This document shows positions 1 to 4,793 of a stretch of DNA of 6,536 nt, piece by piece (within the stretch, counting starts at the first letter, position 1; every line of letters begins with the position of its first letter). The position numbers and the translations under genes are program-made. The notes beneath the pieces were generated by a model that did not search any database, had not been told where the DNA came from, and was given only the letters and a program-made list of their open reading frames with translations. This DNA comes from an uncultured Schwartzia sp. (GTDB lineage: Bacteria; Bacillota; Negativicutes; Selenomonadales; Selenomonadaceae). The stretch spans positions 1 through 6,536 of the forward strand of contig CAJPQU010000109.1 in assembly GCA_905372875.1 (NCBI GenBank), given 5' to 3'.

Positions 1-63
1 GTGTCCATGAGGATCATCTCACAATGTCAGGGTATTTTTATCACTTAGCTATTATTGTTATTT

Positions 64-92
64 ATTCTAAAGAAATGATTTCCTATCGTCAA
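64..92 (-). promoter_or_regulatory. Leftward sigma-70-type promoter for a gene beyond the left edge
   Basis: Read on the minus strand, TTGACG (92-87) and TAGAAT (69-64) are separated by exactly 17 bases. Each hexamer matches the housekeeping consensus at five of six positions. Transcription would start near position 57 and run off the left edge, so the target gene is not visible. No start codon with a good ribosome binding site is seen in the remaining 57 bases, so the leader would be longer than that. The arrangement makes positions 57-175 a divergent intergenic region. Confidence 0.5.
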
Positions 93-134
93 GGAGGTAA
101 ATATTCCATTTTTTCTTTTCTTTTAAGCCAAACC

Positions 135-168
135 GATATTTTTCTTTTACGGTTTCCTGCCCTACAAT
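135..168 (+). promoter_or_regulatory. Promoter of the candidate small RNA, with upstream 13-mer element
   Basis: A good -10 hexamer, TACAAT, lies at 163-168. It has no TTGACA-like -35; the expected place is occupied by the T-rich element GATATTTTTCTTT (135-147). The same 13-mer occurs at 365-377, and in both places exactly 15 bases separate its end from the -10 hexamer. Transcription would start near position 175. The repetition with fixed spacing is the main support. The T-rich element could be an atypical -35, an UP-like element or an activator site. Confidence 0.45.
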
Positions 169-174
169 AAAGCT

Positions 175-312
175 ATCGAATTCGCCGTACCTTCCTTTTG
201 GGGCTATTCCCTTTTCGGCGGATCCGCAGAATGCCATGTTCCCTCCGGCTACGAGGGAAGTCCGAACTGTTGCGCGTTTTCAGGTGAGCGCTCAATGGTT
301 CGGCATTTTTTT
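175..312 (+). ncRNA. Candidate structured small RNA or 5' leader of unknown family
   Basis: This stretch lies between a promoter-like -10 and a strong terminator and has no credible reading frame with a ribosome binding site. Three hairpins can be drawn in order: 181-187 with 216-222 (7 pairs including one G-U), 239-245 with 253-259 (TTCCCTC/GAGGGAA, loop of 7), and the terminator stem 262-272 with 293-303. An alternative pairing of 184-191 (GCCGTACC) with 297-304 (GGTTCGGC), 7 of 8 pairs, would break the first and the terminator hairpins, as in an attenuator or riboswitch. I could not match it to 6S, SRP, tmRNA, RNase P, T-box or a common riboswitch from memory. The 5' end is inferred from the -10 hexamer. 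It could be a free small RNA or a leader controlling read-through into the small gene at 444. Confidence 0.45.
262..312 (+). terminator. Intrinsic terminator ending the candidate small RNA
   Basis: The arms CCGAACTGTTG (262-272) and CAATGGTTCGG (293-303) form an 11-bp stem with two G-U pairs. It may be extended inward by GCG/CGC after one mismatch. Seven consecutive T residues follow at 306-312. No coding gene precedes it in the window, which suggests that it terminates a non-coding transcript or acts as an attenuator. Confidence 0.75.
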
Positions 313-329
313 ATCATCGCTACCTTAAG

Positions 330-349
330 TTATTCCCTGCAGGGAATAA
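330..349. promoter_or_regulatory. Perfect 20-bp palindrome, candidate operator
   Basis: TTATTCCCTGCAGGGAATAA is a perfect inverted repeat with no spacer. It starts 18 bases after the T-run of the small-RNA terminator and ends 15 bases before the T-rich promoter element at 365. That placement suits an upstream operator for the paralogous small-gene pair. It lacks a following T-run, so it is not a terminator. I cannot assign it to a known regulator; it does not look like LexA, CcpA, Rex or Fur sites. Confidence 0.45.
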
Positions 350-364
350 TTCCAATGCGTAACT

Positions 365-398
365 GATATTTTTCTTTCCCCCGGCAATCCGTTACACT
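365..398 (+). promoter_or_regulatory. Promoter of the tandem small-gene pair
   Basis: GATATTTTTCTTT (365-377) is followed after 15 bases by the -10 hexamer TACACT (393-398), the same geometry as at 135-168. Transcription would start near 405, giving a leader of about 40 bases before the first small gene at 444. The -35 hexamer is again non-consensus. Confidence 0.5.
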
Positions 399-443
399 GT
401 ACTCAACAAGATTAACCGCATACACAGGAAAGGAGAAATCACC

Positions 444-656
444 ATGTCTGAGAAAAATATCAGTCAAAAAAACGGATATACGCGCTGCATCTGGTGGGAT
501 GAAATGCGCCGCCGGGGAAACGCCTCCTACCAACTCGTCCCCCTCACCGCAGCGGAAGACGAAATGCTCCACCGCAACAAGCTGTCTTTTTTGCTGGAGA
601 TCATCGCGGGGAAACTGCCGCAGCCGCAGCCGGTGAGGCTCCAGCATTCCCTGTGA
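444..656 (+). CDS. Uncharacterised 70-residue protein, paralogue of the next gene
   Basis: I do not recognise this family. The ATG at 444 is preceded by an AGGAAAGGAG ribosome binding site (427-436) and a leader with a plausible promoter at 365-398, so translation is likely. The protein is soluble, with no membrane segment or signal peptide. Its visible features are an aromatic-acidic patch IWWDE (residues 16-20), a basic RRR stretch (22-24), and the block YQLVPLTAAEDEMLHR (29-44) followed by a probable amphipathic helix rich in leucine to about residue 54. The tail is proline- and glutamine-rich. The IWxDE patch and the YQLxPxT...D...HR..L..L block recur in the next gene, and from residue 29 the two proteins align without a gap. 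This points to tandem duplication and to selection on the protein. It has a single cysteine (C15). Function unknown. Confidence 0.7.
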   Translation: MSEKNISQKNGYTRCIWWDEMRRRGNASYQLVPLTAAEDEMLHRNKLSFLLEIIAGKLPQPQPVRLQHSL

Positions 657-771
657 GAAGACATATTCCGGCGCATGAGGGCAGGAACCCAAAGCGCTCC
701 TATCTTTGACACGCGGAGACGGTTTCGAAAGGCGGCGGTGAAAGGAAGCGGCAATCGAGGAGGTAATAACG

Positions 772-981
772 ATGAAACCGCGCAAAGACGAAAACCCCGA
801 AGGAAAATATATCTGGTACGATGAAGTAGCGCACGCGAATGAAGCGGAGCCTCAGTATCAGCTCAATCCGATCACGAAAAAACAGGACGCATTGATGCAC
901 CGGAGGCGGTTGGGGCTTCTGAAAGATCTGGTGGAAGAAGAAGGAACCGCCAAAGGAAAAAGAACGCCGGGCAAGGCATGA
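772..981 (+). CDS. Uncharacterised 69-residue protein, paralogue of the preceding gene
   Basis: This is the second member of the tandem pair and is also unrecognised. A strong AGGAGGT site (758-764) lies seven bases before the ATG at 772. Residues 14-18 read IWYDE, matching IWWDE of the first protein. Residues 29-50 match it at Y29, Q30, L31, P33, T35, D39, H43, R44, L47 and L50 without gaps. The loop between these blocks is acidic here (ANEAEP) but basic in the first copy, and the C-terminal tail is highly charged and lysine-rich rather than proline-rich, so the ends have diverged while the core is kept. No signal peptide or membrane segment is seen. It is probably co-transcribed with the first gene across a 115-base gap in which I see no terminator, and the terminator at 1081 follows it. 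A small DNA-, RNA- or protein-binding role is possible but unsupported. Confidence 0.7.
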   Translation: MKPRKDENPEGKYIWYDEVAHANEAEPQYQLNPITKKQDALMHRRRLGLLKDLVEEEGTAKGKRTPGKA

Positions 982-1080
982 TTGATCCCCAAAGAGGATG
1001 GATCATATCGCCGCACCGGAAAATAAAAACCTTAACGTATACAGCAAAACCGTCTGATCTATGCGAGAACCGTCGAAACG

Positions 1081-1125
1081 AAGGGGAAATGGCCGAAAAG
1101 CCATTTCCCCTTTTCCTATATTTTT
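1081..1125 (+). terminator. Intrinsic terminator of the small-gene pair
   Basis: A perfect 13-bp stem is formed by AAGGGGAAATGGC (1081-1093) and GCCATTTCCCCTT (1100-1112) around the loop CGAAAA. The T-rich tail TTTTCCTATATTTTT runs from 1111 to 1125. It lies 99 bases after the stop of the second small gene, and no gene lies between. Confidence 0.85.
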
Positions 1126-1137
1126 CTATATGCCCCC

Positions 1138-1174
1138 CAATAAGAATATTCTCAAAAAAGAATAACTCTTATTC
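1138..1174. promoter_or_regulatory. AT-rich cluster of short palindromes, possible operator
   Basis: Two short inverted repeats sit close together: AGAATATTCT (1143-1152), a perfect 10-bp palindrome, and GAATAA-CTC-TTATTC (1160-1174). The sequence AATAAGA at 1139-1145 can also pair with TCTTATT at 1167-1173. The half-site TTATTC/GAATAA is the same hexamer that forms the outer parts of the 330-349 palindrome. The cluster lies upstream of the small-protein/transporter unit. No regulator can be named, and AT-rich intergenic DNA gives such matches by chance fairly often. Confidence 0.25.
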
Positions 1175-1207
1175 CAAAAGTTCTGCATATTCTAATTTAC
1201 TGTCATA

Positions 1208-1255
1208 TTGATTCTATATAGGTATTTTTCACCTATACGGATATCATGGTATGCT
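1208..1255 (+). promoter_or_regulatory. Promoter region of the transporter unit with overlapping inverted repeat
   Basis: TATAGGT (1217-1223) and ACCTATA (1231-1237) form a perfect 7-bp inverted repeat around the spacer ATTTTTC. The core TATTTTTC (1223-1230) lies 19 bases before a possible -10, TATGCT (1250-1255), resembling the other two T-rich promoters but with one extra spacer base. A TTGATT at 1208-1213 is an alternative -35. The exact promoter is uncertain, but an inverted repeat over the promoter region is the usual position for a repressor site, and the next gene starts at 1297. Confidence 0.35.
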
Positions 1256-1296
1256 TTTCCTGACCCTCATTCTGCCAAGGGAAAGGAGGAAAAATA

Positions 1297-1518
1297 ATGC
1301 GCCGTGAAGATGAGAAAAAACCTGCTCGCAAAAACGATTTCCTCGCCGACGAGGAGCTCTTGCGAGGCAATTATTATCGCGGGATTGACAGCCAACGATC
1401 CATTTTACAAGAGCATTTTACGGATCACTCGCTGGATCGCCCGCCGTCCTTTTCTTCTGATGAAAAATCCCGGCCAGGCAACGCGCAGAATGAACGCCTA
1501 AAACAAAAAGATAACTAA
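1297..1518 (+). CDS. Uncharacterised 73-residue highly charged small protein
   Basis: I do not recognise this protein. The ATG at 1297 has a strong AAGGAGG site (1283-1289) at a normal distance. The stop codon TAA (1516-1518) overlaps the ribosome binding site of the downstream transporter gene (1517-1523), so the two are very probably co-transcribed and may be translationally coupled. The protein is dominated by charged and polar residues (R, K, D, E, Q, N), has no cysteine, no hydrophobic segment and no signal peptide, and is likely largely disordered apart from a possible short helix around residues 15-40 (FLADEELLRGNYYRG...). It is unrelated to the pair at 444-981. It could be a cytoplasmic partner of the transporter or a leader-type small protein that only sets its translation. 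The alternative frame at 1304-1501 has no ribosome binding site and is not favoured. Confidence 0.6.
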   Translation: MRREDEKKPARKNDFLADEELLRGNYYRGIDSQRSILQEHFTDHSLDRPPSFSSDEKSRPGNAQNERLKQKDN

Positions 1519-1530
1519 GGAGGCATCGGA

Positions 1531-2817
1531 ATGTTTGATTCTCTCGCTTTCGATCCGGCGGTAAAATGCTTGCTTCTCCTCGTCATCGTAGCGGTACTTT
1601 TTATTACGGAAAAAATCCCTCTCGCAGTCACGTCGATCTTTGCGGCGCTGGCCTGCTGGTTTTTAGGACTCGTTCCCCAGGAAGAAGTTTACGCGGGGTT
1701 AGCGGACAGCACGGTAGTTCTGTTCGGCGGCATGTTCATCGTCAGCGCCTCGATGTTTCATACGGGATTGGCGCAGGATATCGGCAGCTCCGTCGTTCGC
1801 ATGTTCGGTACGGGAGAAACAAAGCTCATGGCAGGCATCATGGTCATCGCCGCCTTAATGTCGTCCGTCCTCTCCAATACCGGAACAGCAGCCTGCCTAA
1901 TCCCTGTCGTGCGCGGCATCTGCAAGAACGCCAAGATCCCTGTTTCCCGCGAACTCATGCCCCTCGCCTTCGCGGCTGGGTTAGGCGGCACCATCACCCT
2001 CATTGGGACGCCGCCGAACATCATCGCCAATGTGGCTTTGAAAGCGGCCGGAATGGCTGATCTGGAATTCGGATTTTTTGAATACGCATACATCGGCATT
2101 CCCATCACCATCGCCGGTATTCTTTATATGCTTCTCATCGGTCGCCATCTTTTACCCAAGGGAGAGGGCACGGAAGAGGCGGTAGAGGAAGAAGCCCTCG
2201 ATCCCGCCCAGACCACAAAAGCGAAAAAGACCATCTGCGGCATCATCATGGCGGGTGTTATCCTCGCCATGGCGACAGAATGGCTGCCCCTCGAAAATGC
2301 CGCCATTTTAGGCGCGCTCCTCTGCGTCGTAACCGGCTGTATCACAGAAAAACAGGCCTACCAGTCCATCGATTGGGTAACCATCTTCCTCTTCGCCGGC
2401 ATGATTCCCATGGCTCACGCCATGAACACCAGCGGAGCGGGCGCGCTCATCGCGTCTTACACCGTCAACGCCATGGGCGGCAATCCCCATCCCATGGTCA
2501 TCACCGTGGTCCTCTTTGCCTTGGCGGTGATCCTCACTCAGTTCATGAGCAACACCGCCTCCAAAGCACTGCTCTGCCCGGTAGGCATCGCCTTGGCGAC
2601 CCAGATCGGCGCTTCGCCGCGGGCGGTATTGATGGCGATCCTCATCGCTTCTTCCTGCGCCTTCGCGACCCCGGTGGGAACGCCTCCCAACACATTAGTA
2701 CTGGGCCCCGGTGGCTATCGGTTCGTCGATTACCTGAAATGCGGCACCGGCCTCGTCATCACCTGTATGGTGGTATCAGCCATCGTCATTCCGCTGGTCT
2801 GGCCATTCTTCCCTTGA
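1531..2817 (+). CDS. DASS/SLC13-family anion:sodium symporter
   Basis: This 428-residue integral membrane protein belongs to the divalent anion:Na+ symporter group (SLC13, CitT/INDY-like), which imports C4-dicarboxylates, citrate or sulfate with sodium. The visible support is about ten to twelve hydrophobic segments and two copies of the family's SNT signature, at residues 115-117 (SNTGTA) and 340-342 (SNTASK). Each is followed 43-44 residues later by GTPPN (159-163 and 383-387). These duplicated hairpin-plus-loop motifs are the Na+ and substrate sites of the inverted-repeat fold in the structurally studied members. A charged cytoplasmic loop (about 211-233) separates the two halves. At 428 residues it is somewhat shorter than many members, but both halves look complete. 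AAGGAGG (1517-1523) sits seven bases before the ATG. The substrate cannot be read from sequence alone; dicarboxylate is my guess given the SNT pair. It shares a transcript with the small gene at 1297. Confidence 0.88.
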   Translation: MFDSLAFDPAVKCLLLLVIVAVLFITEKIPLAVTSIFAALACWFLGLVPQEEVYAGLADSTVVLFGGMFIVSASMFHTGLAQDIGSSVVRMFGTGETKLMAGIMVIAALMSSVLSNTGTAACLIPVVRGICKNAKIPVSRELMPLAFAAGLGGTITLIGTPPNIIANVALKAAGMADLEFGFFEYAYIGIPITIAGILYMLLIGRHLLPKGEGTEEAVEEEALDPAQTTKAKKTICGIIMAGVILAMATEWLPLENAAILGALLCVVTGCITEKQAYQSIDWVTIFLFAGMIPMAHAMNTSGAGALIASYTVNAMGGNPHPMVITVVLFALAVILTQFMSNTASKALLCPVGIALATQIGASPRAVLMAILIASSCAFATPVGTPPNTLVLGPGGYRFVDYLKCGTGLVITCMVVSAIVIPLVWPFFP

Positions 2818-2865
2818 AGCGATTTTCTCTGATAACGGTTCATATTTCCTTGTAATCCTTTTAAC

Positions 2866-2903
2866 CGGAGGAAAGTCCCTCAGGGACTTTCCTCCGATTT
2901 TTT
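2866..2903 (+). terminator. Intrinsic terminator of the transporter unit
   Basis: CGGAGGAAAGTCCCT (2866-2880) and AGGGACTTTCCTCCG (2882-2896) are perfect complements separated by one base, giving a stem of about 14 bp with a tight loop. Six T residues follow at 2898-2903. It lies 49 bases after the transporter stop and isolates it from the nucleotidase gene. Confidence 0.9.
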
Positions 2904-2944
2904 ACGCAGCGCCATCAAATCAAGGCTTTCTCCTGTGGTGCAGA

Positions 2945-2973
2945 TTGACAAATGTACATCCCCATCATACAAT
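2945..2973 (+). promoter_or_regulatory. Near-consensus sigma-70-type promoter of the nucleotidase gene
   Basis: TTGACA (2945-2950) is a perfect -35 and TACAAT (2968-2973) a five-of-six -10, spaced by exactly 17 bases. Transcription should start near 2980, leaving a leader of about 56 bases. This is the strongest promoter in the window and contrasts with the T-rich promoters upstream. It suggests constitutive expression unless a repressor site overlaps. Confidence 0.8.
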
Positions 2974-2982
2974 GATAATAAG

Positions 2983-3006
2983 GGCTTTTCACATCCGTGA
3001 AGAGCC
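2983..3006 (+). other. 5' leader hairpin of the nucleotidase transcript
   Basis: GGCTTTTCAC (2983-2992) and GTGAAGAGCC (2997-3006) form a 10-bp stem with one G-U pair and the loop ATCC. It begins only a few bases after the predicted transcription start. There is no T-run, so it is not a terminator. It may protect the 5' end of the mRNA. It ends 16 bases before the AGGAGG site, so it does not hide it. Confidence 0.4.
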
Positions 3007-3035
3007 AATAAGGACATCGACGAGGAGGAAAAGTC

Positions 3036-4640
3036 ATGAACTGTATCATCCGTAAGCGCTTGGTCGGCCTCTTTACGGCCCTGGGCCTCTTTTTCCTGCC
3101 CCTCACCGCCTGGGCTGAAGTCGTGGTTCTCCACACCAACGACATTCACTGCGGCGTGGCCCAGAACCTCCACATCGCTCAACTCGCCCAGTACAAACAT
3201 GACCTCATGAAGAAAAATCCCAATGTTCTCTTAGTGGACGCGGGAGACGCCATTCAAGGAGAACCTCTGGGCAGCCTCACGGAAGGCGCGGCTATCATCC
3301 GCATCATGAACAGCGTCGGCTATGATTTTGCAATTCCCGGCAACCACGAGTATGATTTTGGCATGACCCGCTTCTTGGAATTCGTCCCCCAGCAAAAATG
3401 CGGTTATTATAGCTGCAACTTTTTAGACAAAAGAACGGGCAACCCCCTGCTGCCCAGCTATAAGATCTTTACGCTGGACGGGAAAAAGATCGCTTTCGTC
3501 GGCGTGACGACTCCGGAGACGTTGATTTCCTCCACGCCGGTATTTTTCCAAAACGACGAAGGAAAATTCATTTACACCTTCTGCGAGGATAAAGACGGCA
3601 CGAATCTCTATGCCCACATACAAGCGGCGGTAGATGAAGCGCGGGCCGAAGGGGCGCAGTTCGTCATCTTAGTGGGGCATTTAGGAACCAACGGGGCCAT
3701 CTCCGCCTGGTCCAGCGGCGCTGTCGCATCCCATACCACTGGCATCAACGCCATCATCGACGGCCATTCCCACGAACAGTATTCCCGCGTGGACAAGAAT
3801 AAAAATGGCGAAGACGTGATCGTCGCCCAGACGGGCACGAAACTCGCCACCGTGGGAAAAATCGTCATCCACGACGACGGGACCCTAACCTCAGAGCTCG
3901 TCCGGGAACTGCCGCCTCCCGATCCCGCCGTCAAGGCCATCGTGGATGAAGAACTGCAAAAAGTAGACGAAACCCTCGGCCAGCCTGTCGGTCGTATGGA
4001 AGTGACGTTAGAGACGGACATTGACGGCGTGCGCCGCGTCCGCTGCGGCGAGACAAACTTGGGTGACTTCGTGGCCGACGCCGTACGAGCCACACTGCAC
4101 ACGGACGTTGCCCTCGTCAACGGCGGCTCCTTCCGAGCACCTATTCCCGAAGGCACGGTAACGTACAAATCCCTGGCCACGACCTTCCCCTTCAGCAATA
4201 CCCTCGTGGTGCGGAGCATCTCCGGCGCCCAGCTCTTAGATGCGCTGGAACTCGGCGCCATGAACTACCCGGAAGAAAACGGCGGCTTCATGCAGGTCTC
4301 GGGACTCACCTACACCATCGACGCCCGTATCCCTTCCTCGGTTAAACTCAACGAGCAGGGCGGCTTTGTTGAGGTCGCGGGAGAACGCCGCGTAAAAGAC
4401 GTCATGGTGGACGGTGAACCCCTCGACCTCACAGAAGATTACACCGTCAGCGGCACTGCCTACATCATGCGCAACGGCGGCAACGGCATCACCATGTTCG
4501 ACGGGACACCCATCCTCCGAGATACAAACATCTCCGACCTTGACGCCATCGCTGAATTCATCAAAGAAAACGGCGGCGTCATAGGCGAAGGATACGAAAA
4601 CCCCACCGGCGAAGGCCGCATCACGATCCTCACGGAATAA
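3036..4640 (+). CDS. Exported 5'-nucleotidase / metallophosphatase, UshA/CD73 family
   Basis: This 534-residue exported enzyme hydrolyses 5'-nucleotides, and in some relatives UDP-sugars, NAD or 2',3'-cyclic nucleotides, to nucleosides and phosphate. Residues 1-27 are a typical Sec signal peptide: a basic start, a hydrophobic core, and cleavage after TAWA. There is no lipobox or sorting motif, so it should be periplasmic or secreted. The N-terminal calcineurin-like domain shows the metal-binding blocks LHTNDIHC (32-39), DAGD (68-71), GNHEYDFG (102-109), VGHLG (213-217) and DGHSH (242-246). The C-terminal 5'-nucleotidase domain shows NLGDFVADA (341-349), NGGSFRAPI (362-370), FPFSN (384-388), GGFMQVSGL (416-424) and GGNGITMF (481-488). 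All key positions are present and the length is normal. AGGAGG (3023-3028) precedes the ATG. It is monocistronic or weakly linked to the sirtuin gene. The exact substrate is not decided by sequence, so I give no symbol. Confidence 0.92.
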   Translation: MNCIIRKRLVGLFTALGLFFLPLTAWAEVVVLHTNDIHCGVAQNLHIAQLAQYKHDLMKKNPNVLLVDAGDAIQGEPLGSLTEGAAIIRIMNSVGYDFAIPGNHEYDFGMTRFLEFVPQQKCGYYSCNFLDKRTGNPLLPSYKIFTLDGKKIAFVGVTTPETLISSTPVFFQNDEGKFIYTFCEDKDGTNLYAHIQAAVDEARAEGAQFVILVGHLGTNGAISAWSSGAVASHTTGINAIIDGHSHEQYSRVDKNKNGEDVIVAQTGTKLATVGKIVIHDDGTLTSELVRELPPPDPAVKAIVDEELQKVDETLGQPVGRMEVTLETDIDGVRRVRCGETNLGDFVADAVRATLHTDVALVNGGSFRAPIPEGTVTYKSLATTFPFSNTLVVRSISGAQLLDALELGAMNYPEENGGFMQVSGLTYTIDARIPSSVKLNEQGGFVEVAGERRVKDVMVDGEPLDLTEDYTVSGTAYIMRNGGNGITMFDGTPILRDTNISDLDAIAEFIKENGGVIGEGYENPTGEGRITILTE

Positions 4641-4693
4641 AGTTTCATCAGCGTGAGTGGGTTAGGGGAAATGATCAGGTAAAACATCAACGA

Positions 4694-4755
4694 AAAACGG
4701 CCGCGGCCTTACCCTGCCGTAAAAAGCAGAGCAAAGGACACAGCCGTTTTCTTTT
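4694..4755 (+). terminator. Imperfect terminator-like hairpin after the nucleotidase gene
   Basis: AAAACGGC (4694-4701) pairs perfectly with GCCGTTTT (4743-4750), followed by CTTTT. Inside, CCTT (4707-4710) can pair with AAGG (4734-4737) and CTGC (4714-4717) with GCAG (4726-4729), so the hairpin would be continuous but interrupted by internal loops of similar size on both sides. A short competing pairing, ACGGC (4697-4701) with GCCGT (4716-4720), is also possible. It would be a weak terminator, perhaps leaving some read-through into the sirtuin gene, for which I see no good promoter of its own. Confidence 0.4.
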
Positions 4756-4793
4756 GTCGCAGCAATATAAAAAATATAGGAGGAGCCACGCTT

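Noticed and set aside
71..169. Short ORF with an internal AAGGAGGT (around 91-98)
   Set aside because: The AGGAGG-like sequence has no ATG, GTG or TTG at a usable distance after it; it overlaps the -35 of the leftward promoter, and the 31-codon frame has no ribosome binding site of its own.
253..266. GAGGGAAGTCCG, similar to the RNase P RNA box GAGGAAAGTCCG
   Set aside because: The rest of the RNase P core is missing and the transcript would be far too short; the bases are already used by two local hairpins.
701..735. TTGACA (706-711) between the two small genes as a promoter
   Set aside because: No -10-like hexamer occurs 16-18 bases downstream; the surrounding sequence is GC-rich.
330..785. 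151-codon minus-strand ORF opposite the first small gene
   Set aside because: It spans the palindrome, a promoter and the antisense of a gene with its own ribosome binding site and a paralogue. The paralogy supports the plus strand.
978..1211. 77-codon ORF starting ATGA-overlapped with the second small gene
   Set aside because: The overlap looks attractive, but it lacks a good ribosome binding site and reads straight through the 13-bp terminator stem and the AT-rich intergenic DNA.
2280..2855. 191-codon plus-strand ORF in another frame of the transporter
   Set aside because: The product is rich in His and Arg, typical of an out-of-frame reading, and it overlaps the DASS gene that carries both SNT motifs.
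3608..4261. 217-codon minus-strand ORF opposite the nucleotidase
   Set aside because: It has low-complexity Ser/Thr/Pro-rich composition typical of antisense frames, and it lies within a fully supported nucleotidase.
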